DNA of 64,000 nucleotides from Tenacibaculum discolor (lineage in GTDB: Bacteria > Bacteroidota > Bacteroidia > Flavobacteriales > Flavobacteriaceae), in contig NZ_RCCS01000006.1 of NCBI RefSeq assembly GCF_003664185.1, positions 186,001 to 250,000 of the forward strand, read 5' to 3'. Positions 8,202 through 16,705 of the stretch are shown one piece after another (positions within the stretch are counted from its first letter, which is position 1; every line of letters starts with the position of its first letter). The notes beneath the pieces were generated by a model. That model saw nothing but the letters and a program-made list of their open reading frames with translations, ran no database searches and was not told the DNA's origin. The position numbers and the translations under genes are program-made.

Positions 8202-9110
8202 TTAAAGTTTATTTTCAATAGCTTTTATAATATTTTGAACATCTTCTTGAAAATCAAACCATAAAATGTTTGAATCTTTGCGAAACCATGTTCCTTGCCG
8301 TTTAGCAAACCTTCTTGAGTTCTTCTTAATTTCCTCAATAGCAAATTCTTTAGTAAAGTTACCTTCAAAATATTCAAATAACTCTCTATATCCTACTGTT
8401 TGTAGTGCGTTTAGGTTTTTATGAGGATGTAGCTTTTTAGCTTCTTCTATCAAACCTTTTTCAATCATAATATCTACACGACGATTAATACGGTCGTACA
8501 TAATTTCTCTATCGGCTGTCAATCCAATTTTTATAGATTGAAAATTACGAGGAGTTTTTGGTTTGTTTTTAAAAGAACTATATGTTTTTCCTGTTCCTAT
8601 ACAAATCTCTAAGGCACGGATTAATCGATGTGGGTTGTCAATAGCAATCGTATTGTAAGCTTCAATATCAAGTTCTTTTAATTTTTTTTGAAGATATTCT
8701 ATTCCTTTATTCTCTAATTCGATAGTTAAATCTATTCTTATTTGTAGATCTACATCAGGAAAATAGTCTAATCCTTTTAAAACAGCATCTACATACAAAC
8801 CACTTCCGCCTACCATAATTTGAATAGGCTTTTTGGAAAATAACTCATCTAACTTAGCTAAAGTATCTTTTTCAAACTGACCTACTGAATAATCTTCAAA
8901 AACACTTCTGTTTTGGATAAAATGATGTGGAGCAGCAGCTAATTCTTCAGGTTCAGGAACCGCTGTTCCTATGGTCATTTCCTTATAAAATTGACGAGAG
9001 TCACACGAAATAATATCACAATTAAAATGTTGAGCTAGTTTAATGCTTAGTGCTGTTTTACCAATAGCCGTAGCTCCAACAATTGTAATTAACGTGTTTT
9101 TTTGTAACAT
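8202..9110 (-). CDS. miaA: tRNA dimethylallyltransferase MiaA
   Basis: 302 aa, normal length. The P-loop is GATAIGKT (residues 12-19), followed by the family motifs ISCDSRQFY, GTAVPEPEE, PHHFI and MVGGSGLYVDAVL. MiaA transfers the dimethylallyl group of DMAPP to N6 of A37 in tRNAs reading UNN codons, improving codon-anticodon pairing. Cytoplasmic. The ATG directly abuts the stop codon of the upstream channel gene, so the two are very likely translated from one transcript. Confidence 0.97.
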   Translation of the reverse strand: MLQKNTLITIVGATAIGKTALSIKLAQHFNCDIISCDSRQFYKEMTIGTAVPEPEELAAAPHHFIQNRSVFEDYSVGQFEKDTLAKLDELFSKKPIQIMVGGSGLYVDAVLKGLDYFPDVDLQIRIDLTIELENKGIEYLQKKLKELDIEAYNTIAIDNPHRLIRALEICIGTGKTYSSFKNKPKTPRNFQSIKIGLTADREIMYDRINRRVDIMIEKGLIEEAKKLHPHKNLNALQTVGYRELFEYFEGNFTKEFAIEEIKKNSRRFAKRQGTWFRKDSNILWFDFQEDVQNIIKAIENKL

Positions 9111-9926
9111 TTAGTTCAGTTTTGTTCCGCAATGATAACAAAATTCTGCATCATCTTTATGCCCATCATAAGAACAATTTGGGCAAGATTGTGTATTTAG
9201 ATGCACCTTCTTTTTAGTCATTTCAGAACTTACTATCCCTGTAGGAATTGCAATAATAGCATAACCAATAATTACAGTAATACTCGCAATAAACTGTCCT
9301 AGAGCGGTTTGAGGAGCAATATCTCCATAACCAACAGTTGTAAGTGTTACTATTGACCAATAAATACTTCTAGGAATACTTGTAAAACCATTTTCTGCCC
9401 CTTCAATAAAATACATCACAGAACCTAAAATGATACAAATAATCAATACAAAATAAAGAAATACCCCAATCTTAGCTTTACTCGCGTTTAATGCTTTGAT
9501 TAATTGATTTGATTCTCCAATGTATCTAGATACTTTTAAAATTCTAAAAACTCTTAATAGGCGTAATGCTCTCAAAGCTATTAAACTACTATGTGTACCC
9601 ACAAAAAAGAACGTTAGGTACATAGGAATGGTAGAAAGTAAATCTATAATACCATAAAAGCTAAAAATATATTTTGTTGGTTTTTTTATTGAAATAATTC
9701 GAAGGATATATTCAATTGAAAAAAAGAAAGTAATAATCCATTCAGAAATATATAAGAAATCATGATGCTTATTATCAAAACTTTCTACACTTTCAAGCAT
9801 TACTAGTATAATACTTGCTAAAATTGCAAATAACAAAACGATATCAAATAGTCTACCAGCAGGCGTGTCTGCTTCGTAGATTACTTCATGTAATTTATCT
9901 CTCCAATTAAGTGTTTTTTTATCCAA
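9111..9926 (-). CDS. Voltage-gated-type potassium channel with C-terminal zinc ribbon
   Basis: 271 aa, six transmembrane segments. S4 carries four arginines at three-residue spacing (R119, R122, R125, R128 in LRALRLLRVFRIL). The pore loop has the K+ selectivity filter TVGYGD (197-202). After S6 there is a C-terminal zinc ribbon, CPNC...CYHC (Cys248, 251, 263, 266), where many bacterial channels have nothing or an RCK domain. The start is a TTG: the frame has no ATG between an upstream stop and the first helix. The gene directly abuts miaA. The voltage-sensor pattern suggests gating by potential; no regulation is visible. Confidence 0.88.
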   Translation of the reverse strand: MDKKTLNWRDKLHEVIYEADTPAGRLFDIVLLFAILASIILVMLESVESFDNKHHDFLYISEWIITFFFSIEYILRIISIKKPTKYIFSFYGIIDLLSTIPMYLTFFFVGTHSSLIALRALRLLRVFRILKVSRYIGESNQLIKALNASKAKIGVFLYFVLIICIILGSVMYFIEGAENGFTSIPRSIYWSIVTLTTVGYGDIAPQTALGQFIASITVIIGYAIIAIPTGIVSSEMTKKKVHLNTQSCPNCSYDGHKDDAEFCYHCGTKLN

Positions 9927-9959
9927 AAGATTAGTTTTTTTGAATGCTTTATAGCAATA

Positions 9960-11057
9960 TTACAAATTATTTTCAACTTGTAATCGTACTATTTTAGACA
10001 CTTTATTTTTTAGTAAATAATTTTTAATTATTGTTTTTGCTAGCTCCTTGTGTTCAATAGGAGTGAGCATTGATTTTAGAATAGACAACTGGTTTTCTTG
10101 AAATGCAAGATTGGTATATGTATATCCTACAACTTCGTTTTTTTCAATTAAAATTACAGCGTGTTCTTCTGGAGCTCTGCCTTTATCGATAATAAGCATA
10201 TTATCGTGATTAAAGCTTTTATCTGTAATCTTTCTTTTTCGTATGATATTGTACTTAGGTCGTAGTTTTTCGAGCTCTAAATGGTATTTTAAACGCGTAA
10301 AAAGCATATTCCCTGTTTCTTCGTAAGAAACCCTAGCTACCCTTTTTATTACTTTTAAAGCTTTTCTAGTTTCTTTTAAAAAGAGTTTGTTGGTTTCTTG
10401 TTTTATGTTTTTACCTCTACCAACAAAAATGATAGTTCCTTCATGATTATGAACGTAAAAAACACCTTCTTTTTCAGGTAAACTATCTAATATTCTTTGA
10501 ATGCGAAACTTTTCGTGTCTATTATCAAAGTATTTTATAGATTGTTGAATAATATTCTTTTCAACATCTTTATCTATTAATAATTTGAATAATTGTACAG
10601 TGGCTAAAGCGTCACCTGTAGCTCTGTGACGATCTGACATAGGAATTCCTAAAAACTTACATAATTTTCCAAGGCTATGTGATGGAGATTCAGGTATAAG
10701 TTTCTTACTTAAAGTAACTGTACAAAGTGTATTGCGTTTGTATTTATAACCTAACCTATCAAATTCAGTACGAAGAATGCGGTAATCAAAATTAGCATTG
10801 TGTGCTACAATGAAACAATCTTGGGTTATTTCAACAATTCTTTTCGCTACTTCATAAAACTTAGGTGCATTTCGTAGCATTTTATTATTAATTCCTGTAA
10901 GTTTTACAACAAACTCTTGAATATCTCTTTCTGGGTTTACAAGGCTAATGAACTGATCTATAATTTGATGTCCGTCATATTTATAGATGGCAATTTCAGT
11001 AATTCCTTCCTCGTTGTATTTTCCTCCAGTAGTTTCAATGTCTAAAATAGCGTACAA
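9960..11057 (-). CDS. DnaQ-like exonuclease fused to GIY-YIG (UvrC N-terminal-like) domain
   Basis: 365 aa. N-terminal DEDDh 3'-5' exonuclease (~1-165): DIETTG, HNANFDYRIL and HRATGDA supply the acidic residues and the His. After a linker comes a UvrC/Cho-type GIY-YIG fold (~190-290). It starts LPEKEGVFYVHNHEGTIIFV and its signature reads 'FYV...FVG' rather than GIY...YIG. Exonuclease-UvrC fusions are widespread in bacteria and are thought to act in DNA repair. Here the second domain's signature is degenerate and its cleavage ability is doubtful. In the minus-strand run between YggS and the channel. Confidence 0.87.
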   Translation of the reverse strand: MYAILDIETTGGKYNEEGITEIAIYKYDGHQIIDQFISLVNPERDIQEFVVKLTGINNKMLRNAPKFYEVAKRIVEITQDCFIVAHNANFDYRILRTEFDRLGYKYKRNTLCTVTLSKKLIPESPSHSLGKLCKFLGIPMSDRHRATGDALATVQLFKLLIDKDVEKNIIQQSIKYFDNRHEKFRIQRILDSLPEKEGVFYVHNHEGTIIFVGRGKNIKQETNKLFLKETRKALKVIKRVARVSYEETGNMLFTRLKYHLELEKLRPKYNIIRKRKITDKSFNHDNMLIIDKGRAPEEHAVILIEKNEVVGYTYTNLAFQENQLSILKSMLTPIEHKELAKTIIKNYLLKNKVSKIVRLQVENNL

Positions 11058-11091
11058 ATCTCTCCCTTTTTTTAAGCTGATTTATGTAAAT

Positions 11092-11760
11092 CTAAGCAAT
11101 ATAATTTCTAACTCCAAAAATAGAGCTTCCTATTCGTACCATAGTACTGCCATTTTGTATGGCTAACTCATAATCACCACTCATACCCATTGAAAGAATT
11201 GATAAATCGGGGTATTTTTCCTGATTTTTATTGAAGAAATTAGCTAATGATGAAAACTCCTCTTGTAATTGTTCTTGGTTGTCTGTAAAAGTGGCCATTC
11301 CCATTAAGCCTACTATTTTTACATTTTTTAACTCTTTGAATTCTTCTGAAGCTAAAATATCTTCAATATCAGTAAATGGTAGGCCAAATTTAGTATCTTC
11401 TTTAGCAATTCGAGCTTGTAGCAAACAATTAATAACTCTATTATGTTTTTTGGCTTGCTTATCTATTTCTTTTAATGTTTTAAAGCTATCTACACCATGA
11501 ATTAAATCAACAAAATGTGCCATATACTTAACCTTATTACGTTGTAAATGGCCAATCATGTGCCATTTTATGTCTTTAGGTAATTCATCGTATTTAGCTA
11601 CCATTTCTTGTATTTTATTTTCACCAAAAATACGCTGACCAGCATCATAAGCTTCTTGTAAATCAGCAATAGGTTTGGTTTTAGAAACAGCAACTAACGT
11701 TACATTTTCTGGTAGTGTTGATTTTATTTTTTGAAGATTTTCTTTAATTCCTGTAATCAT
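11092..11760 (-). CDS. yggS: YggS family PLP-binding protein (PLP homeostasis)
   Basis: 222 aa. The motif VTLVAVSKTKP contains the PLP-binding lysine, followed by FGENKIQE, WHMIGHLQRNK and the C-terminal LSMGMSGDYELAIQNGSTMVRIG. All are hallmarks of the YggS/PROSC family. These single-domain TIM-barrel proteins bind pyridoxal phosphate and buffer it without known catalysis. It lies downstream of the PLP enzyme gene serC in the same run, a sensible partnership, although the neighbourhood is inferred rather than proven as an operon. Confidence 0.93.
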   Translation of the reverse strand: MITGIKENLQKIKSTLPENVTLVAVSKTKPIADLQEAYDAGQRIFGENKIQEMVAKYDELPKDIKWHMIGHLQRNKVKYMAHFVDLIHGVDSFKTLKEIDKQAKKHNRVINCLLQARIAKEDTKFGLPFTDIEDILASEEFKELKNVKIVGLMGMATFTDNQEQLQEEFSSLANFFNKNQEKYPDLSILSMGMSGDYELAIQNGSTMVRIGSSIFGVRNYIA

Positions 11761-11786
11761 AATAGTTGTTTGTCAGGTCTTATAAC

Positions 11787-13025
11787 CTAAAATTCGTAAA
11801 TAGTTAAAGCACTTCTTAATTTTGGTTCTATATAGGTTGTTTTCGGTGGCATCATTAAACCAGCATCAACAATAGTTTTTAGTTCTTGAATGTTAGTGGG
11901 TAACATTCCAAAAGAAACTTTAAACTCACCACTATCTACTTTTGTTTTTAGCTCTAATCCGTCAGATTTATCTTGTGAGTATACAATTTTAGAAGCGTTT
12001 CTTATATCCTCAATTCCTAAAATAGGTTCTAATACAGTTGTGTATAAAATATAAGCATCTAATTCACTTAAACAATCGGTAAAATTATAAGCTGATTTAC
12101 GTAAATACAATGCATAAAACTCACCATTTAAGTACATACTAAAATGATGTTTTTCTTTAGGTCTATAAAGTTCTTGTCCACGGTTTTCAATTCTAAAATG
12201 GGTGTCAAGTTCCATTAAAAGTTCTTCAGGAGTTAATCCGTTTAAATCTCTTATAAATCTATTGAATTCATAAATTTTCACCTGACTTTCAGGTAATAGG
12301 TAGCTCATGAAAAAGTTATAGTCTTCTTTTCCTGTGTGCTTAGGATTGTTCTCAGCTAAATTTTGTGCTAATAAACACGAAGATGTTGAGCGATGATGTC
12401 CATCTGCAATATATAAGGTGTTAACATCATTAAACGCTTTAGCTATTTCTTCAACATCTTTCTCATCACTTATCACCCATAAAAAATGTAAATCCTTATC
12501 AGATGTAGAAAACTCATACTCAGCTCTTTTTTTCTGATATTTTTTTACAATAGAATTAATTACAGTATTATCAGGATAGGTGAGTAGTACAGGTTCTGCA
12601 TTAAAACCTGTATTTTTTAGATAGTTTTCAAACAGTAATTCACGTTCTTTTAAAGTGTCTTCATGCTTTTTAATAACTTCATTATGATAATCTTCAACTG
12701 AAGTTGCTGCGATTATTCCACAGAAATCATCATTTGGAGTTATTTTTTGATATACATAATATGCTGGGGCTTCATCTTGCTTAAAGACTTCATTTTCTTT
12801 AAACTCTAAATAACGATTGTGTACCAATTTAAAGCGTTGCTCTCCTGTCACATCTTGTTTATGATATTTATAACCTGGGTTAATTACGTGTAAAAAAGTG
12901 TATGGATTAAAATCGAGTTTTGCTCCAATTTCCGCAGGGGTATAAATTTCGTACGATTTAGAAGATACTAAAGCGACTTTATCTCGAGTGGCTCTAACAG
13001 CTTTAAATGGTTTTACAATTGCCAT
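11787..13025 (-). CDS. DUF1015 family protein
   Basis: 412 aa, full length for DUF1015. The N-terminus IVKPFKAVRATRDKVALVSS and the central LYIADGHHRSTSS (a conserved GHHR) are diagnostic. The ending PKTTYIEPKLRSALTIYEF is typical of the flavobacterial version. Function unknown; it is repeatedly found beside serA/serC and is sometimes suggested to act with phosphoserine metabolism. It is 3 nt from serA, strongly suggesting co-expression. Cytoplasmic, ATG start. Confidence 0.92.
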   Translation of the reverse strand: MAIVKPFKAVRATRDKVALVSSKSYEIYTPAEIGAKLDFNPYTFLHVINPGYKYHKQDVTGEQRFKLVHNRYLEFKENEVFKQDEAPAYYVYQKITPNDDFCGIIAATSVEDYHNEVIKKHEDTLKERELLFENYLKNTGFNAEPVLLTYPDNTVINSIVKKYQKKRAEYEFSTSDKDLHFLWVISDEKDVEEIAKAFNDVNTLYIADGHHRSTSSCLLAQNLAENNPKHTGKEDYNFFMSYLLPESQVKIYEFNRFIRDLNGLTPEELLMELDTHFRIENRGQELYRPKEKHHFSMYLNGEFYALYLRKSAYNFTDCLSELDAYILYTTVLEPILGIEDIRNASKIVYSQDKSDGLELKTKVDSGEFKVSFGMLPTNIQELKTIVDAGLMMPPKTTYIEPKLRSALTIYEF

Positions 13026-13028
13026 AGA

Positions 13029-13982
13029 TTATTCGCTTAGTAATTCGATGATTTTATTAGCAAGTTCAATTCCAGCTCTATCTTTTGCTTCAACAGTTGA
13101 AGCACCGATATGAGGTGTCATCGATATTTCAGGATTCATTAATAGTTGAATTTCTGGCCTCGGTTGACTTTCAAAAACGTCTAATCCTGCATATTTAACT
13201 TTTCCGCTTTCTATAGCTTTTACTAAATCAACTTCATTTAAAACACCTCCATGAGAAGTATTTATAATTCCTACACCGTCTTTCATTTTATTTAATAAAG
13301 ATGTTTCGATAACATATCCTTCTTGTGCAGGAAGGTGTAAGGTTATAAAGTCTGACTTTGATAATAGGTTATCTATAGTTTCTGTTTCAATAAAGAAATC
13401 TACCGATTGACCATCGAAAAAAGGAATTGTGATAGTTGCATTATCTACTTCAGCATCACTAGCTATTACTTCCATACCCAAAGCTAATGCAGTTTTTGCA
13501 ACTTCCTGTCCTATGGTATCAAACCCAATAATTCCTAATGTTTTACCTCTTAATTCAGTTCCTTGTGAGTATTGCTTTTTTAAAGCATTAAAACGCATGT
13601 CTCCTTCTAAAGGCATTTCACGGTTCGATTGATGTAAAAAACGAACCATTCCGAATAAATGCGCAAATACTAGTTCTGCAATTGAAGTAGCAGAAGCATT
13701 TTCGCTATTCACAACGTGAACTCCATTATCAATAGCATAATCAACATCAATATTATCCATTTCGGTTCCTAAACAAGCAATAAGTTTAATGCTTGGGCAA
13801 GCATCAATTAACTCTTGTCGTACTTGTGTAGTATTACCTACTGTAATAGCATCAATAGTATGGTCGTTTATATAGTTTTCTAATTGCTCTTGTGCAACTT
13901 TAGTGTTTATTACTTCAAAGCCTTTGTCTTCTAAAGCTTGTATTCCGCTAGCGGAAATTCCATCGGTCACTAATATCTTCAT
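13029..13982 (-). CDS. serA: D-3-phosphoglycerate dehydrogenase (short form, no ACT domain)
   Basis: 317 aa D-2-hydroxyacid dehydrogenase. The nucleotide-binding motif is TLGIIGFDTIGQEVAK. Catalytic residues sit in LHLPAQEG, NTSHGGVLNEVDL (where Arg is usual in NTARGG but His is seen here), LDVFESQPRP and the His of MTPHIGAS. Together with the adjacent serC this supports the first step of serine synthesis: oxidation of 3-phosphoglycerate to phosphohydroxypyruvate. The ACT regulatory domain of longer SerA proteins is absent, so feedback control by serine through ACT is not expected. Other 2-hydroxyacid substrates are possible. Confidence 0.9.
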   Translation of the reverse strand: MKILVTDGISASGIQALEDKGFEVINTKVAQEQLENYINDHTIDAITVGNTTQVRQELIDACPSIKLIACLGTEMDNIDVDYAIDNGVHVVNSENASATSIAELVFAHLFGMVRFLHQSNREMPLEGDMRFNALKKQYSQGTELRGKTLGIIGFDTIGQEVAKTALALGMEVIASDAEVDNATITIPFFDGQSVDFFIETETIDNLLSKSDFITLHLPAQEGYVIETSLLNKMKDGVGIINTSHGGVLNEVDLVKAIESGKVKYAGLDVFESQPRPEIQLLMNPEISMTPHIGASTVEAKDRAGIELANKIIELLSE

Positions 13983-14026
13983 CGTTCTTTATATTAAAAA
14001 TGCCATTATAAAAAATGACGTTGTAT

Positions 14027-15091
14027 CTAACTTATTCTTTCTAATTCTTGCATTACATCTACTAAGGCCTGGACACTGTATAAAGGTAAGGCGTTGTACA
14101 TGCTTGCACGGTAACCACCAACACTTCTATGACCACTTAATCCATTGATATTGGCTTCTTGCCACATTTTATCAAACTTAGCTTGTAAGTTTTTATCAGC
14201 TAAGGTAAAAGTAGCATTCATATGACTTTGGTCTTCTATAGCAGCGACTCCTTTAAATAAAGGGTTTCTGTCTATTTCACTATATAACAGTGCTGATTTT
14301 TTCTCATTCACTTTTTCAATGAATTCGATACCTCCTAAATCTTTTAACCATTGCAAAGTTAACATGGAAGTATATACTGCAAATACAGGAGGTGTATTAA
14401 ACATACTTTCTTTATCAATAATTATTTGATAATTTAACATTGAAGGGATTTGACGTTCTACTTTTCCTAAAATGTCTTCTTTTATTACAACAAGTGTAGT
14501 ACCAGCTGGTCCCATATTTTTTTGAGCCCCTGCATAAATCAAATCAAACTTTGAAAAATCCAATTCACGAGAAAAAATATCAGAACTCATATCACATATC
14601 ATTGGAACAGAAGTCTCTGGAAAACTCTTCATTTGTGTTCCATAAATAGTGTTATTACTAGTACAGTGGAAATAATCTACATCAGTAGGAATTTCATATG
14701 CTTTAGGTATATAACTGAAGTTTTTATCTTTTGAAGAAGCTACTTCTACTAATTCGCCAAATAGTTTAGCTTCTTTAATTGCTTTGTCACTCCAAGTTCC
14801 TGTATTTAAGTAAGCTGCTTTCTTGTTTAATAGGTTATAAGCAACCATTAAAAATTGCATACTAGCTCCACCTTGTAAAAACAATGCTTTATAACCTTTA
14901 TTTTCTAGTCCTAATAATTCTAATGCTAAATTTCTCGCTTTTTCAATTACATCAACAAAAGGTTGACTTCTGTGTGATATTTCGATTAAAGATAAATTGT
15001 CACTATTAAAATTAATAATAGCGTCAGATGCTTTTTTTAGCACTTCTTCAGGTAAAATACAAGGTCCTGCACTAAAGTTATGTTTTTTCAT
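14027..15091 (-). CDS. serC: Phosphoserine aminotransferase SerC
   Basis: 354 aa. Starts KKHNFSAGPCILPEEVL, the standard SerC opening. The PLP lysine lies in YAGAQKNMGPAGTTLV and the C-terminus has GLSGHRSVGGYRASMYNALP. It converts phosphohydroxypyruvate and glutamate to phosphoserine and 2-oxoglutarate, and acts in PLP synthesis in some bacteria. Upstream of serA with a 44-nt gap; the same transcript is likely. The minus-strand -7 box at 15123-15130 fits it. Confidence 0.97.
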   Translation of the reverse strand: MKKHNFSAGPCILPEEVLKKASDAIINFNSDNLSLIEISHRSQPFVDVIEKARNLALELLGLENKGYKALFLQGGASMQFLMVAYNLLNKKAAYLNTGTWSDKAIKEAKLFGELVEVASSKDKNFSYIPKAYEIPTDVDYFHCTSNNTIYGTQMKSFPETSVPMICDMSSDIFSRELDFSKFDLIYAGAQKNMGPAGTTLVVIKEDILGKVERQIPSMLNYQIIIDKESMFNTPPVFAVYTSMLTLQWLKDLGGIEFIEKVNEKKSALLYSEIDRNPLFKGVAAIEDQSHMNATFTLADKNLQAKFDKMWQEANINGLSGHRSVGGYRASMYNALPLYSVQALVDVMQELERIS

Positions 15092-15122
15092 TTGTGTTGT
15101 TGTGTTTTGCTACACAAAGGTG

Positions 15123-15130
15123 CAAATTTA
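15123..15130 (-). promoter_or_regulatory. -7 box TAAATTTG, serC operon
   Basis: Perfect TAnnTTTG on the minus strand, ~31 nt upstream of the serC ATG. Confidence 0.5.
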
Positions 15131-15143
15131 TATAGAGACTCTT

Positions 15144-16205
15144 TTAAATTTTAGCTAAAAATTCTAGTGTGTTTACACCATCGGCATAGTTCCATAACTT
15201 TGGATGTTGTGTTTGTCCAAACGCTATTTCATTTTCAATAAAATTATTGGCTACAATACACTGAATTTGATCTCTGTCTTCCCACAGTTTAATTTTTAAA
15301 TCATCTGCATTGTCATAATACTCATAAAAAACAGAAGCGATAGGAGAGGCGTAGCTTTTATCTTCTTTAATCATTAAAAAACCATTCTCTAGAATGTCAA
15401 ATTCGCTCATTAAATACACTGCTTTGTTGTAATCATAATTATTAGCATATTTAGTATTATTAATGATTTCATGTTGTTGATACATTCCGTTGAAAAAAGC
15501 ATCAAAATTATAATCTTTTGGGATGAATACTTTAGAAACTGAGCGACAACCTAATCCAAAGTAACGAAAAACATCTTCGCTTAAGTTTTGCAGTTGTTCT
15601 TCAGACTCGTTTCCTGTTAGAACAGCCACAGAGTTTCTATTTTTTCTTATGATACTAGGTTTATCTTTAAAATAATATTCAAAATAACGTGCTGTATTAT
15701 TACTACCAGTGGCAATAACGGCATCAAAACCTGTTAGTTTTTCTTCAGTAAACGTAATTTTTCCTTTTAATTCAGGCTCAACATACTCTAAATACTTTGC
15801 CAAAAAAGGAAGTAAGTGTTTATCGTTAGAAGATTGTTTAACTAATACGGAGTGTCCTGAAATTAAAACTGATAAAAAATCATGAAAGCCAACTAAAGGA
15901 ATATTTCCAGCCATAATAACAGCAACTAATTTAGTTTTATTTTTACCTAAATCTTCGTTAGCTACCCATTGAGTTAAATTATCAGAAGTGAGTGCTTTTG
16001 CCCAATTTTTAATAGAAAACAATAGGTTTTCTCTAGTAAACCAAGTGTTATTTTCTCCTGCTATTTTTAGTTGATGCTTAAATCCATCAAAAAACAATTC
16101 GTTATGTTCTATACCTTCTTTTTTCTCTATTTTCTCTTGAGAAAACTGGCTTAAAAATCCTCCTAGTTTATGAAAAGCGTTAATTCTACTTTTTATACTA
16201 TCCAT
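15144..16205 (-). CDS. Acyl-CoA reductase (LuxC-like)
   Basis: 353 aa. An aldehyde-dehydrogenase-like fold with LVAVIMAGNIPLVGFHDFL (the LuxC-type nucleotide-binding region), AVIATGSNNTARYFEYYF and RKNRNSVAVLTGNE. A catalytic cysteine probably lies in YFGLGCRSVSKVFIP. LuxC enzymes reduce activated fatty acids to aldehydes. Flavobacteria without lux genes usually carry this copy next to serC, where its physiological role is unclear. It is divergent from a ferredoxin gene through interlocked promoters, so redox-linked function is conceivable. Signature is good, role uncertain. Confidence 0.87.
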   Translation of the reverse strand: MDSIKSRINAFHKLGGFLSQFSQEKIEKKEGIEHNELFFDGFKHQLKIAGENNTWFTRENLLFSIKNWAKALTSDNLTQWVANEDLGKNKTKLVAVIMAGNIPLVGFHDFLSVLISGHSVLVKQSSNDKHLLPFLAKYLEYVEPELKGKITFTEEKLTGFDAVIATGSNNTARYFEYYFKDKPSIIRKNRNSVAVLTGNESEEQLQNLSEDVFRYFGLGCRSVSKVFIPKDYNFDAFFNGMYQQHEIINNTKYANNYDYNKAVYLMSEFDILENGFLMIKEDKSYASPIASVFYEYYDNADDLKIKLWEDRDQIQCIVANNFIENEIAFGQTQHPKLWNYADGVNTLEFLAKI

Positions 16206-16232
16206 TTATTTGGTTCTAAATTAAATTGGAAC

Positions 16233-16240
16233 TATTTTTG
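16233..16240 (+). promoter_or_regulatory. -7 box TATTTTTG, ferredoxin
   Basis: Perfect TAnnTTTG with a TTG (16210-16212) 20 nt upstream: the best full -33/-7 pair in the window. Drives the ferredoxin gene. Confidence 0.65.
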
Positions 16241-16246
16241 CGAATG

Positions 16247-16254
16247 CAAAGTTA
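16247..16254 (-). promoter_or_regulatory. -7 box TAACTTTG, acyl-CoA reductase
   Basis: Perfect TAnnTTTG on the minus strand, 6 nt from the plus-strand box. The two divergent promoters are interlocked. Confidence 0.5.
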
Positions 16255-16275
16255 CAAAACTGAAAGAGATTAATT

Positions 16276-16626
16276 ATGGCAATTATAATAACTGATGAAT
16301 GTATAAACTGTGGGGCTTGCGAACCTGAATGTCCAAATACAGCTATTTACGAAGGTGCAGATGACTGGAAGTATGCTGACGGAACTGATTTAACAGGAAA
16401 TATAGTTTTACCAAACGGTAAATCTGCTAATGCGGATGAAGATCAAGAGCCAATTTCGGATGAAATTTATTACATCGTTGTAGATAAATGTACAGAATGT
16501 AAAGGTTTTCATGAAGAACCTCAGTGTGCTGCTGTTTGTCCTGTTGATTGTTGTGTTCCTGATGAAGATAATGTAGAAACAGAAGAAGAGTTATTAGCGA
16601 AACAACGTTTTATGCATAATGAATAA
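16276..16626 (+). CDS. 2x[4Fe-4S] ferredoxin
   Basis: 116 aa. First cluster ligands are Cys9, 12, 15 and 19 ([12 protein letters not shown]). The second set is Cys72, 75, 84 and 88 with the long CxxC-x8-CxxxCP spacing of the Allochromatium-type ferredoxins. Two extra cysteines (92, 93) follow. About 50 residues, largely acidic, separate the clusters. Soluble low-potential electron carrier; the partner is unknown. Commonly found divergent from LuxC/serC in flavobacteria. The promoter is a near-consensus pair, suggesting strong constitutive expression. Confidence 0.93.
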   Translation: MAIIITDECINCGACEPECPNTAIYEGADDWKYADGTDLTGNIVLPNGKSANADEDQEPISDEIYYIVVDKCTECKGFHEEPQCAAVCPVDCCVPDEDNVETEEELLAKQRFMHNE

Positions 16627-16656
16627 TAAAGTCTTGGCTTTTAGAGTTAAGAAATA

Positions 16657-16690
16657 AAAAAAATCCTGAGAGTATTCTCAGGATTTTTGT
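16657..16690. terminator. Terminator between ferredoxin and TonB receptor
   Basis: Stem AAATCCTGAGA / TCTCAGGATTT with loop GTAT and T tract; usable in both directions. Confidence 0.85.
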
Positions 16691-16705
16691 TTTATAAAAA
16701 GTCTA

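Noticed and set aside
13903..14148. 81-codon plus-strand frame spanning the serA-serC junction
   Set aside because: Crosses two well-supported genes on the other strand.
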